From contig SUWY01000004.1 of the NCBI GenBank assembly GCA_015061245.1, positions 1 to 64,000 on the forward strand: a stretch of DNA of 64,000 nucleotides, given 5' to 3'. The DNA is from Bacteroidales bacterium (GTDB taxonomy: Bacteria; Bacteroidota; Bacteroidia; Bacteroidales; Marinifilaceae). The translations under genes and the position numbers were made by a program. Position 1 is the first letter of the stretch, and every line of letters starts with the position of its first letter. The notes below the pieces were generated by a model. The model was not told the DNA's origin, made no database searches, and saw only the letters and a list, made by a program, of their open reading frames with translations. Below, piece by piece: positions 1 through 7,665 of this stretch.

Positions 1-42
1 TTCCTGTTGATTTTCAACGAGAAAGCCTATTTTTTTACCATA

Positions 43-86
43 AAAATAAGGCTGCCTAAAACTTGTTAGACAGCCCCTTATTTTTA
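43..86. terminator. Hairpin terminator left of the Fic cassette
   Basis: Two arms pair almost perfectly: AAAAATAAGGCTGCCTAA against TTAGACAGCCCCTTATTTTT, with one mismatch and a two-base bulge. The outer arms are A-rich and T-rich, so it could stop transcription from either side. The gene it serves on the left lies outside the window. Confidence 0.7.
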
Positions 87-120
87 CCATCAAAATTACT
101 TTCCGTTAGTGTCACTCTAT

Positions 121-301
121 AAATCCGATAATATATACTCATCGAGACTGACGCTCACGGTTCAAGAATTTCTACGTTAATTTGCCTACAAAACAGAACT
201 CGTTGCTTTGCAACTCAGACAGCAGTTTTGTTACGGCAAATTTTCCTTAAATTCTAATCACCTTCCGCTAGTGTCTCTTATGAGTATATATTGTCGGATT
301 T
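121..301 (+). repeat. 181-bp MITE-like element, left copy
   Basis: This 181-bp unit is found again in reverse complement at 1289-1469, with four differences by direct comparison. Its own ends (121-142 and 280-301) are inverted copies of one 22-bp sequence that begins AAATCCGA and ends ATACTCAT, with a single mismatch in this copy. Short length, terminal inverted repeats and no coding capacity are what define a miniature inverted-repeat element. The outer flank GTTAGTGTCACTCT resembles the inner AGTGTCTCT motif, so the repeated structure reaches a little past the ends. I do not recognise the transposase family these ends belong to. Confidence 0.85.
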
Positions 302-312
302 TTATTGTTTTT

Positions 313-367
313 CTTGCCGTTATCGGCAAGAAGGTGTATTTTTGTAGGGTAAATGGGTATAATTTTG
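313..367 (+). promoter_or_regulatory. Promoter region of fic with a hairpin upstream
   Basis: Two matches to the Bacteroidales -7 box TAnnTTTG lie here, TATTTTTG at 337-344 and TAATTTTG at 360-367. The second is only 10 bases before the ATG, which would give a near-leaderless message. Directly upstream is a perfect 7-bp inverted repeat, CTTGCCG (313-319) and CGGCAAG (324-330), with a TTAT loop. It could be an operator, for instance for the N-terminal HTH of the Fic protein itself. That role is a guess. Confidence 0.45.
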
Positions 368-377
368 CCGATAAGTT

Positions 378-1277
378 ATGGAGAAGAAACAATATATATC
401 AGTAGCAGAGTACGCAAAGATACATGGAGTAGCAGAGAGAACTGTGCGAAATTATTGTGCAAACAATAAAATAACCGATGCCTTTCTTACCGGAAAGACA
501 TGGAACATTCTTGCTGAGGCTCCATTACCATACCGTAAAAGTAAAAATCGTAAAACCTCGCCTTTACTAACAGCACTAAGAGAAGAGAAAGATAGTAGAT
601 TAAAGGGTGGGATATATCATAAAGTCCAGATCGATTTAACCTATAACTCAAACCATATTGAGGGTAGCAGACTAACCCATGAGCAAACTCGTTATATATT
701 TGAAACAAATACAATTGGTATAACCGAGCAAGCTATTAAGGTTGATGATATTATTGAAACTACCAACCACTTTCGTTGTATTGATAAAATTATAGATGAA
801 GCAGAAAAACCATTAACTGAACACTTTATCAAAGCGTTACACTACACTCTGAAGAATAATACAAGTGATAGTTGTAAATCGTGGTTTGCGGTTGGCAATT
901 ATAAACGCTTGCCAAACGAGGTAGGAGGTTTTGAGACCACTCTACCTGAGAACGTTTATAGTGAAATGAAGGAATTGCTGACAAACTACAATAGTATTAA
1001 AGAGAAGAGTTTCGAGGATATTTTGGATTTTCATTACCGTTTTGAATCAATTCACCCATTTCAAGATGGTAATGGACGTATTGGTCGTTTAATAATGTTT
1101 AAGGAGTGTCTTAATAATGGCATAGTTCCATTTATCATTACAGATGAGCTGAAAATGTTCTACTATAGGGGCTTACAATACTGGCCAAAAATCAAGGGCT
1201 ATCTTATGGATACTTGTCTTACTGCCCAGGACCAATTCAAACTCATTCTTGACTATTTCCGAATTACGTACAATTAG
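378..1277 (+). CDS. Fic family AMP-transferase with N-terminal HTH
   Basis: Fic proteins transfer AMP, or another phosphate-containing group, to side chains of target proteins. The full catalytic motif HPFQDGNGRIGR is at residues 226-237, with the active histidine, so activity is expected. The inhibitory helix motif (S/T)xxxE(G/N) is present upstream as SNHIEG at 91-96. This places the protein in the self-inhibited class with the inhibitory helix N-terminal to the core. No separate antitoxin gene is needed in that class, and none is seen. Residues 7-31 read as a MerR-like helix-turn-helix, suggesting DNA binding or autoregulation. The start is an ATG close behind a TAnnTTTG box. The gene is monocistronic and lies between two MITE-like inverted repeats, so it is probably acquired. 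The target protein cannot be told from sequence. Confidence 0.9.
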   Translation: MEKKQYISVAEYAKIHGVAERTVRNYCANNKITDAFLTGKTWNILAEAPLPYRKSKNRKTSPLLTALREEKDSRLKGGIYHKVQIDLTYNSNHIEGSRLTHEQTRYIFETNTIGITEQAIKVDDIIETTNHFRCIDKIIDEAEKPLTEHFIKALHYTLKNNTSDSCKSWFAVGNYKRLPNEVGGFETTLPENVYSEMKELLTNYNSIKEKSFEDILDFHYRFESIHPFQDGNGRIGRLIMFKECLNNGIVPFIITDELKMFYYRGLQYWPKIKGYLMDTCLTAQDQFKLILDYFRITYN

Positions 1278-1288
1278 ATCCATTGACT

Positions 1289-1469
1289 AAATCCGACAAT
1301 ATATACTCATAAGAGACACTAGCGGAAGGTGATTAGAATTTAAGGAAAATTTGCCGTAACAAAACTGCTGTCTGAGTTGCGAAGCAATGAGTTCTGTTTT
1401 GTAGGCAAATTGACGTAGAAATTCTTGAACCGTGAGCGTCAGTCTCGATGAGTATATATTGTCGGATTT
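1289..1469 (-). repeat. 181-bp MITE-like element, right copy
   Basis: This is the reverse complement of 121-301 with four base differences out of 181. Its 22-bp terminal inverted repeats, at 1289-1310 and 1448-1469, are a perfect match to each other, so this copy looks the better preserved. It starts 11 bases after the fic stop codon. Confidence 0.85.
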
Positions 1470-1510
1470 ATCGAGAGACACTTGCGGAGGGGGATTTTGA
1501 ATAAGAAAGA

Positions 1511-1529
1511 GGCTGACTTTTAGTCAGCC
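1511..1529. terminator. Hairpin terminator between fic cassette and SPFH operon
   Basis: GGCTGACT (1511-1518) pairs perfectly with AGTCAGCC (1522-1529) around a three-base loop. It serves convergent transcripts: fic from the left and the SPFH operon, which ends at 1561, from the right. The T-run is weak on both sides. Confidence 0.55.
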
Positions 1530-1560
1530 CCTTCTGTATAGAGATTTTGCCTTGTCTGTT

Positions 1561-2547
1561 TTATGGCTGTTTGTTGAAGATGTCTTTAATGCTTCCGATT
1601 GAGCTTAGTACGCTGCTCGCCTCGTATGGCATATAGACAGTCTTATTGTTTTGACCACTGGTAATGTCGCGAAGAGTTTCAATGTACTTCACTGCCAATA
1701 GGTAGGTGGCAGGGTCGGTCTTGGTGCTTGCAATAGCTTGTGCAACCTTTGCAATAGCCTCAGCCTCGGCCTCAGCTTGAAGAACCTTTGCTCCAGACTC
1801 TCCCTCTGCTTGTAACAATAGAGCCTGCTTCTCTGCCTCTGCAGCATTAATCTTCGAGGTCTTCTCTCCCTCTGATTTCAAGATTGCAGCAGTCTTCTCT
1901 CCCTCAGCCTTAAGGATCTCGGCACGGCGGTTACGCTCTGCCTGCATCTGTTTCTCCATGGCAACGCGTACTGTCTCCGGTGGGGTAATATCCTGCAACT
2001 CTACACGATTAACCTTCACACCCCACTTGTTTGTGGCATCGTCCAAAACTGCACGAAGCTTAGCGTTGATTGTGTCGCGCGATGTAAGAGTCTCATCGAG
2101 CTCCAACTCTCCGATGACGTTACGAAGTGTGGTTTGTGTCAACTTCTCAATAGCGTTCGGAAGGTTATCAATCTCATATACCGACTTTGCAGGGTCAACG
2201 ATTTGGAAATAGAGCAGTGCATTGATCTCGGTTTGAACGTTATCTTTTGTAATTACGTTCTGCTTTGGGAAATCGTAAACCTGTTCACGTAAATCTATGA
2301 CGGTCGATGCTACAATTCTTGCATATTGAATTCCATGTGCAGTTGTAAGCACTTTGCGAACTGCAATAGATTTTGGCTTATCGAAGAATGGCCAAATAAT
2401 GTTAATACCGGCAGGGAGCACTTTGTGGAAACGTCCCAAGCGCTCAATTACCTTAGTCTCTGATTGTGGAATAATTTTGATTCCGTTAGCAATTAGTATT
2501 ATAACAAGGAATACGATAATTGCCATTAAAATGTAAGTTCCTTCCAT
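1561..2547 (-). CDS. SPFH/stomatin-like membrane protein (QmcA type)
   Basis: The 328-residue protein has one N-terminal membrane segment (about residues 5-24). A band-7/SPFH domain follows, with the typical stretch ERLGRFHKVLPAGINIIWPF. The rest is a long Ala/Glu/Lys-rich coiled-coil tail with repeated AEGEKTA-type heptads. Such proteins oligomerise in the membrane and organise microdomains or modulate membrane proteases. The gene follows an NfeD-like gene with a three-base gap, the classic stomatin/NfeD pair, whose products act together. The operon order on the minus strand is SDR, NfeD, SPFH. The family assignment is firm, but the client protein is unknown. Confidence 0.9.
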   Translation of the reverse strand: MEGTYILMAIIVFLVIILIANGIKIIPQSETKVIERLGRFHKVLPAGINIIWPFFDKPKSIAVRKVLTTAHGIQYARIVASTVIDLREQVYDFPKQNVITKDNVQTEINALLYFQIVDPAKSVYEIDNLPNAIEKLTQTTLRNVIGELELDETLTSRDTINAKLRAVLDDATNKWGVKVNRVELQDITPPETVRVAMEKQMQAERNRRAEILKAEGEKTAAILKSEGEKTSKINAAEAEKQALLLQAEGESGAKVLQAEAEAEAIAKVAQAIASTKTDPATYLLAVKYIETLRDITSGQNNKTVYMPYEASSVLSSIGSIKDIFNKQP

Positions 2548-2550
2548 ATT

Positions 2551-2985
2551 CTATACCTTTTTTACTGTTAATACTACGCTTTCAATTGATACAATCACAA
2601 CCTTTGTGCCTGCTGTTATCTCGCAGCCATCTGCCGATTTTGCTTTCCAGTCATCGCCATCAATAGCAACTCTGCCATAGTCGTCAGCCTTAATTGTCTC
2701 GGATACCTTTGCTTCGCGTCCAATAAGGGCGTCGACTCCGGTTTTGTGGTCGGCTCCCTCTCTTTTCTGCAAATACTTCATTGCTACAGGGCGGATAAAG
2801 ATAAATGCAATGGTACTTCCAATTGCAAATCCGATAATTTGAACCCATAGTGGAGCATTAATGAGTGTGCATATCATTGCAAACAGAGCACCCAATGAGA
2901 AACATGCAATGGCAAAACCACTTGTACATATCTCAATTACAATGAAAATTAGCGCCAATGCTAACCAAATTTGCCACAATTCCAT
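2551..2985 (-). CDS. NfeD-like membrane protein
   Basis: At 144 residues this is the short NfeD form, without the protease domain. Two or three hydrophobic segments fill the first 75 residues. A C-terminal OB-fold domain (about 85-144) contains the characteristic LIGREAKV and the closing GTKVVIVS. The family partners stomatin/SPFH proteins in membrane quality control. Here the partner SPFH gene lies three bases downstream in the same direction, and an SDR gene ends 11 bases upstream. An operon is very likely. Confidence 0.88.
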   Translation of the reverse strand: MELWQIWLALALIFIVIEICTSGFAIACFSLGALFAMICTLINAPLWVQIIGFAIGSTIAFIFIRPVAMKYLQKREGADHKTGVDALIGREAKVSETIKADDYGRVAIDGDDWKAKSADGCEITAGTKVVIVSIESVVLTVKKV

Positions 2986-2996
2986 ATCTCAATATT

Positions 2997-3764
2997 TTAG
3001 TTATTCTCTTTGTAAACGAGGGTTCCCGATGCTTGATGTACCGGTAATACCAACATCTCTGCAATCTGCATATACTCGGGTACCGATGCTGCAAAATAGA
3101 CTGTCTCTGCTATATCGGTTCCTGTCAATGGGCGTATACCTTTATATACATTATCGGCTTTCTCTTTGTCTCCACGGAAACGGATAACCGAAAAGTTGGT
3201 CTCAACAAGTCCCGGCTTAATGTTGGTAACACGTAGGGGAGTGTGGACCAAATCCATGCGTAGTCCATCGGATAGCGCCTTTACTGCAGCTTTGGTTGCA
3301 CAGTAGACACTACCTCCCGGATATGCGGCATCGCCCGCAATTGAACCTATATTAATAATGTGTCCCTTGCCTCGCTCAACCATTCCGGGTACAACAAGAC
3401 GTGTCATGCCAAGTAGGGCTTTGATGTTGGTGTCGATTACAATATCCCACTCATCCATGTTACCTTCGTACTCCTTATCTACTCCGATAACCAATCCTGC
3501 ATTGTTTACCAGAATATCGATAGTTTTCCAGCTTTCAGGTAATGAGTCCAAACATTTTGCAGCAGCATTTCTGTCGCGAACATCGAATGGTAACACAAAA
3601 ACCTGTGCATTATATTCTACCTCAAGCTCCTTTTTTAGTGCGTTAAGTTTAGTTGCATTGCGAGCATTGATAATGACTTTGGCTCCGTTTGCTGCGAATT
3701 TTCTTGCACAAGCTTCACCAATTCCGCTCGAAGCGCCTGTTACTAAGACAATTTCCTCTTTCAT
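2997..3764 (-). CDS. Short-chain dehydrogenase/reductase (YdfG-like)
   Basis: This is an NAD(P)-dependent oxidoreductase of the classical SDR family. It has the cofactor-binding TGASSGIG at the N terminus and the structural NNAG. The catalytic tetrad is a Ser in INIGS plus the YCATK motif. The shape and the end of the protein resemble YdfG-type serine/3-hydroxy acid dehydrogenases, but the substrate cannot be fixed from sequence. I take the ATG at 3764 as start; a TTG two codons upstream is in frame but less likely. It is the first gene of the SDR-NfeD-SPFH run. Confidence 0.88.
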   Translation of the reverse strand: MKEEIVLVTGASSGIGEACARKFAANGAKVIINARNATKLNALKKELEVEYNAQVFVLPFDVRDRNAAAKCLDSLPESWKTIDILVNNAGLVIGVDKEYEGNMDEWDIVIDTNIKALLGMTRLVVPGMVERGKGHIINIGSIAGDAAYPGGSVYCATKAAVKALSDGLRMDLVHTPLRVTNIKPGLVETNFSVIRFRGDKEKADNVYKGIRPLTGTDIAETVYFAASVPEYMQIAEMLVLPVHQASGTLVYKENN

Positions 3765-3807
3765 GGTCAATATTAAAAATATTATGTAACTTTTTCTTAA
3801 GTTCCCC

Positions 3808-3837
3808 TTGTAAATTTAGGAATAATATTTAATTTTG
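3808..3837 (+). promoter_or_regulatory. Promoter P1 of the pilus operon
   Basis: TTG at 3808-3810, 19 bases, then TAATTTTG at 3830-3837: a full match to the Bacteroidales sigma-ABfr consensus. Transcription would start near 3844, about 180 bases before the first gene, so the G9 tract at 3921 would fall in the leader. Confidence 0.6.
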
Positions 3838-3920
3838 CCTTGTTAAATTTTCTAAAAAATGAAGATTTAAAGAGTAAGTGTTGTAAAGTATTGAAACTCA
3901 GTACTTTGTGGCGTATTTAT

Positions 3921-3929
3921 GGGGGGGGG
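3921..3929. repeat. Poly-G tract (G9) upstream of the pilus operon
   Basis: Nine consecutive G residues sit in otherwise AT-rich intergenic DNA, between two candidate promoters and about 95 bases before the first pilus gene. Tracts of this length are prone to slipped-strand length change and are known switches for surface genes in several bacteria. Here a change would alter the P1 leader and the region just upstream of P2. Confidence 0.75.
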
Positions 3930-3957
3930 TAAAATATTTGGTTCTTTTTGGTTCACA

Positions 3958-3991
3958 TTTGCATTTATATAGAAATAATTATATAATTTTG
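3958..3991 (+). promoter_or_regulatory. Candidate promoter P2 of the pilus operon
   Basis: TAATTTTG at 3984-3991 is a perfect -7 box, with TTTG at 3958-3961 upstream. The spacing of 22 is a little longer than the usual 19-21. It would give a leader of about 25 bases before the ATG at 4024. The G9 tract ends 28 bases before this promoter. Confidence 0.5.
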
Positions 3992-4023
3992 CGAAAATTG
4001 TTCTACAAAAGGTCAATTGTTGG

Positions 4024-5301
4024 ATGAAAATACCGGATAGAATGAAAAGTTTAAATGTGATTTTAGCGATGTTCTGCATGCTCTGTTGCTTGGGTACAGC
4101 AACAGGACAGGTGGATAGTGCTAAAAAATCATCCGACACAGTTAGAACCGTAGCAGAGTCTTTTGCTATATACTATAGATTCGATAGTACAAACATCAAT
4201 CCTAACTACCTTTATAACGATGTGAATATCAATAGAATAAAATACTATTTGGAGCACTCTCCAAGAGTTGATAGTATTGTAATCTATTCATGGGCATCGC
4301 CAGAGGGTAATTATAGACACAATGTTGAACTTGCTGAGAAGCGTGGCGCGAGTGCTAAAGCGTTCTTGTTGGCAAACAGTCCGGATAGTTCAAAATTGAA
4401 TTCTGATAAGATTATTCTTAGCCCTCTTGCAGAGAACTGGCAAGGGTTGACAGAGATTGTTGCTGCAAATTACGGTAGACATGACCGTGAAAAAGTGTTA
4501 AAAACTTTAAAAGACCAAACAATCTCTAATGATACAAGGAAGTGGAGATTGCAACAATTAGATAAAGGTTACACATGGAACTATATGTTCAGACACTATA
4601 TGCCGGAGTTGCGTGCTGCAACATGGGTATGTGTTTGGATGGAGACTGTTGATCCATTTGCCTGGATTGCGGAGTCGGCAGCTCCATTGAAGATGGATTC
4701 TGTATTGAACCCTGTACAATCTATTGAGAAACCACAATCTATGCGTACCATATTGGCATTAAAGACAAACTTGCTTTACGATGCCGTTACTGCGTTGAAC
4801 TACTCAATAGAGATTCCTTTTGCAAAGCAGTTCTCTGTTGTGCTTCAACAACACACACCATGGTGGGAGACAAAGAACAATAAATTCTGTGTGGAATTGT
4901 TGACAGGTGGTGGTGAGTTCCGTTGGTGGTTCAAACAAAAACAGATACCAGAGAATGCTTATCGTAAGCAGCGTGATGCTCTGCTTGGTCACTTTCTTGG
5001 TGTATATGGATGGACCGGAAAGGGAGATATTCAGATTGGAAGAGATTTCGGATGTTATCAGTTCGATTTTTGGAGTGCGGGTTTGAGCTATGGTTACTCA
5101 ATGCCTGTTGGAAAGTACTTTAACTTGGAGTTCAGTGCATCGGCAGGATATGCAAAGATTCCATATCAACACTACATTCCGACAAAGGATTATGAGATTC
5201 TGATTAAGGATAATAATAAGGCAGGAACACTTAACTATTTTGGTTTAACAAAGGCTGAGATTAGTTTGGTATTACCAATACGAATTAAATCAAAGAGATA
5301 G
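4024..5301 (+). CDS. OmpA-like/DUF3575 pilus-operon outer-membrane protein
   Basis: The 425-residue protein starts with a signal peptide. A degenerate OmpA-like domain follows (about residues 50-130), with the repeat-family stretch VDSIVIYSWASPEGNYRHN and ELAEKRG. A DUF3575 domain (about 245-425), beginning LALKTNLLYDAVTALNYSIE, is rich in aromatic strand-like segments and looks like a membrane beta-barrel. Proteins of this type head Bacteroidales Mfa-type pilus operons and probably anchor or assist assembly at the outer membrane. The stop overlaps the GTG start of the next gene by one base. The in-frame ATG at 4042 is an equally good start and gives a tidier signal peptide. The role is inferred from operon position and family. 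Confidence 0.82.
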   Translation: MKIPDRMKSLNVILAMFCMLCCLGTATGQVDSAKKSSDTVRTVAESFAIYYRFDSTNINPNYLYNDVNINRIKYYLEHSPRVDSIVIYSWASPEGNYRHNVELAEKRGASAKAFLLANSPDSSKLNSDKIILSPLAENWQGLTEIVAANYGRHDREKVLKTLKDQTISNDTRKWRLQQLDKGYTWNYMFRHYMPELRAATWVCVWMETVDPFAWIAESAAPLKMDSVLNPVQSIEKPQSMRTILALKTNLLYDAVTALNYSIEIPFAKQFSVVLQQHTPWWETKNNKFCVELLTGGGEFRWWFKQKQIPENAYRKQRDALLGHFLGVYGWTGKGDIQIGRDFGCYQFDFWSAGLSYGYSMPVGKYFNLEFSASAGYAKIPYQHYIPTKDYEILIKDNNKAGTLNYFGLTKAEISLVLPIRIKSKR

Positions 5302-6374
5302 TGAGACGATTATTCTACATATTGACAGTCGTAGCATTGGTGCTATTCGCAGGTTGTGAGCGCAGACCGCTTCTCGACATGTGTAATACTCACTATGTCC
5401 GAGTTTATATTGACGAGGCCTTGCCTAATGTAACACAAGGATTCTACAATGAGAACTATGTGAAACCACAATATCGTCAACCCGATGTATTACGTTTGAT
5501 ATTGGCTGATCCGGAAACCGGAGAGGAGAGAGCAGTACGATTCCTACGTGATATGGGTAAGGATGAGAAGGGTACCTATTATGAGGGTTGGATTGTGGCA
5601 GATCCCGGTCGTTACAATTTGATGGTTTATAACTTCGATACCGAGACAACAGTTGTTAATAGCCATAACAGTTACTTCAACGCGAAGGCAACCACCAACG
5701 AAATTGCATCACACCTGCGCTCAAGAATTCCAAGTAGAGGTGCAAATCCTGATGAGAAGATTGTATATGACCCGGACCATCTGTTTGCTGCAACTTGTGG
5801 AGAGATTGATGTTCCATACGTAGAGGAGGTGGATACCTTGTTATCACATGAGGGTGAGTATTTCATAGCACAGAGTATTGTGAAGTCATACTATTTGCAG
5901 GTTCAGGTAAAGGGTATGGAGTATGCCACTTCATCGGTGGGATTGTTATCGGGAATGTCGGGTTCTGCTTGGGTAAATGGTAGCGGAATGGACCAGAACG
6001 ATAATGTAACTCTATACTTTGAGTTACAACCGGAGAATGGTAGAGCTGCAGGAGTTGTTCGTTCAAACGAGGGTGCAGTAAAGACTCCCGGCGAGACTGT
6101 TACAATCTATACAACATTCAGTACATTCGGTAAATTGCCTGATGTTGAGAATCAGTTAGAAATAACATTCGACTTCCTGACAATATACGGAGAACCTCAT
6201 AGTGAGACTCTTAATATTACCCCAACATTCTCAACCCAAGAGGCTATAGAGAATCAGTGGTTGTTATTGGATCATGTGATTGAGATTCCGGAACCACCTA
6301 ACAAGACAGGTCAAGGAGGATTGAAACCGGAAGTTGACGAGTGGGGCGATGTAAATGTAAATATCAAAATTTAA
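5301..6374 (+). CDS. DUF5119 lipoprotein of pilus operon
   Basis: This is a 357-residue lipoprotein with the lipobox LFAGC at residues 15-19. Mature beta-rich domains follow, with the DUF5119-type opening RRPLLDMCNTHYVRVYID. Such proteins sit second in Mfa-like pilus operons and are related in fold to the Mfa2/FimB anchor subunits, so a cell-surface anchor role is likely. Translation starts at a GTG that shares one base with the previous stop, indicating translational coupling. No catalytic motif is visible. Confidence 0.8.
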   Translation: MRRLFYILTVVALVLFAGCERRPLLDMCNTHYVRVYIDEALPNVTQGFYNENYVKPQYRQPDVLRLILADPETGEERAVRFLRDMGKDEKGTYYEGWIVADPGRYNLMVYNFDTETTVVNSHNSYFNAKATTNEIASHLRSRIPSRGANPDEKIVYDPDHLFAATCGEIDVPYVEEVDTLLSHEGEYFIAQSIVKSYYLQVQVKGMEYATSSVGLLSGMSGSAWVNGSGMDQNDNVTLYFELQPENGRAAGVVRSNEGAVKTPGETVTIYTTFSTFGKLPDVENQLEITFDFLTIYGEPHSETLNITPTFSTQEAIENQWLLLDHVIEIPEPPNKTGQGGLKPEVDEWGDVNVNIKI

Positions 6375-6422
6375 AAAAAAAATATAGACAAAACAAATAT
6401 TAACAATTAAATCAAGAAGATT

Positions 6423-7604
6423 ATGAAAAAGTTATTCTTCATTGCAGCAGTAGCAGGCGCAGCGCTTGCAAGCTGTGCAGAGAATGATCCTGCTCCTCAA
6501 ACATTGGAGCAGCAGGTAATTACTCTATCTCCGGTTGTAGCTAGTAGTTCAAGAGCGCAAAGTGAGATGGGTGTCGAATATAACCAGACAACTCCGTTCA
6601 AGGTGTGGGCTCTTTATTATGACGATGTTAATGACGGTGGTGAGTATACCGAGTATGCTGATGGCCAGGCTTTTATGAACTTTATTACAGCGTCTTATGA
6701 GACTGCGACTAATTCGTATGTTCCAAAAGATGCTTCTGGTAACAATTTTTATTGGCCAAAAAATGGTTCTTTGACATTTATGGCAGTCTCTCCTGCTGAT
6801 GCTGTCACAGAGAGTACTGTTGCATTTACAGCGAATGGATTGAAATTTACTGGTTATACTGTTCCAAATGATGGATCTCAGTATGATTTGTTAATTTCAG
6901 AGAGAGCATATAACAAAACAACCAGTACAGATGGAACTCCATATTTCGGGGGAGTAGATATGGAGTTTAAACATGCTCTTTCTTCTGTTGTCTTTAAGGC
7001 TAAATTGGACAAAACTTATCTTGGAACAACTATCCGATTGAAGGGTATTACAATTAATGATATCGGTTCTAAGGCAAATTTCTCTCAAAATCTTGATGAT
7101 GAGCCAGGTATTGTAACTAATTGTCCAAATAGAAAGGATGAGACTAATAAAATTCCTGAGGCTAATGAAGGTAATAATGATGTTATAGACGAGAAATTAC
7201 CTACAGTATCTTCTACTCCAGCTGCATGGACTGCTCCAACAAATGAAATAGATTATACAGTAGCAGGAATTCCAGCTGCAGGAAAGGTATTGTCAACCAC
7301 AGCTTATTGGCCTGCAACAGGAGCTGAAACTGAACCTACTTGGAGTGCAACAAATATTAGAAACACTGACTTTATGTTGTTACCTCAGACTGTAGCAGGA
7401 AAGACAATTACTATTAATTACTCTATTCAACATGGAACAGGAGTGGAGTTAGATCAGACATTTGATTATACAATTACCCCTGCTAGTGAATGGGAGATGG
7501 GATATCGTTATATTTATACCATTGAGTTTGGTTTTGATCCTATCTTATTGGCTCCTTCTGTTCAGGTATGGGAGAATAGTTCTGTTCTTGGAGTAGAACC
7601 ATAA
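6423..7604 (+). CDS. Fimbrillin family lipoprotein, likely major pilin
   Basis: The lipobox LASC sits near residue 17. The mature domain (PF13149-like, Mfa-like) carries the family pattern of a 'WP...LTFMAVSP' segment, then 'FKHALSSVVFK', and ends 'YRYIYTIEFGFDPI'. The precursor is exported as a lipoprotein. In this pilus type, removal of the N-terminal part by an Arg/Lys-specific protease lets subunits polymerise by strand exchange, and an Arg at about residue 44 (SSSRAQ) is a candidate site. It is the third gene of the operon, has a 48-base AT-rich leader of its own, and is followed by a strong hairpin. Both points fit the most abundant subunit. That rank is inferred. Confidence 0.85.
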   Translation: MKKLFFIAAVAGAALASCAENDPAPQTLEQQVITLSPVVASSSRAQSEMGVEYNQTTPFKVWALYYDDVNDGGEYTEYADGQAFMNFITASYETATNSYVPKDASGNNFYWPKNGSLTFMAVSPADAVTESTVAFTANGLKFTGYTVPNDGSQYDLLISERAYNKTTSTDGTPYFGGVDMEFKHALSSVVFKAKLDKTYLGTTIRLKGITINDIGSKANFSQNLDDEPGIVTNCPNRKDETNKIPEANEGNNDVIDEKLPTVSSTPAAWTAPTNEIDYTVAGIPAAGKVLSTTAYWPATGAETEPTWSATNIRNTDFMLLPQTVAGKTITINYSIQHGTGVELDQTFDYTITPASEWEMGYRYIYTIEFGFDPILLAPSVQVWENSSVLGVEP

Positions 7605-7629
7605 GCTTGTTAAGAGTATAAAATTTTAG

Positions 7630-7657
7630 CCTATGCGGGATTGAACCCCCGCATGGG
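7630..7657 (+). promoter_or_regulatory. Strong intercistronic hairpin after the pilin gene
   Basis: CCTATGCGGG (7630-7639) pairs with CCCGCATGGG (7648-7657) with one G-U pair and an eight-base loop. No T-run follows, so it is not a classic terminator. The right arm ends eight bases before the next ATG at 7666. It could protect the 3' end of the upstream message, act as a partial terminator, or hinder initiation of the next gene. Each of these would make the third gene more abundant than the minor subunits. Confidence 0.65.
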
Positions 7658-7665
7658 TTCCAAGT

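Larger units (their letters stand above)
121..1469. mobile_element. Fic gene bracketed by inverted MITE-like repeats
   Basis: The two 181-bp elements face each other around a single fic gene, which is the layout of a compound element or mobile cassette whose transposase acts in trans. No transposase or recombinase is encoded inside. The segment sits between two hairpin terminators. Because the outer ends are inverted repeats it could also be inverted by homologous recombination. I saw no target-site duplication that I would call convincing. Movement is inferred from structure only. Confidence 0.55.

Noticed and set aside
208-405. Small ORF spanning the left MITE-like element
   Set aside because: It is only the translation of the repeat; the same peptide appears from the right copy, and it overlaps the fic start.
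7630-7660. Minus-strand GGGGGTTCAATCCC looked like a tRNA T-arm
   Set aside because: The stem is ten pairs long with no acceptor, D or anticodon arms around it; it is better explained as an intercistronic hairpin.
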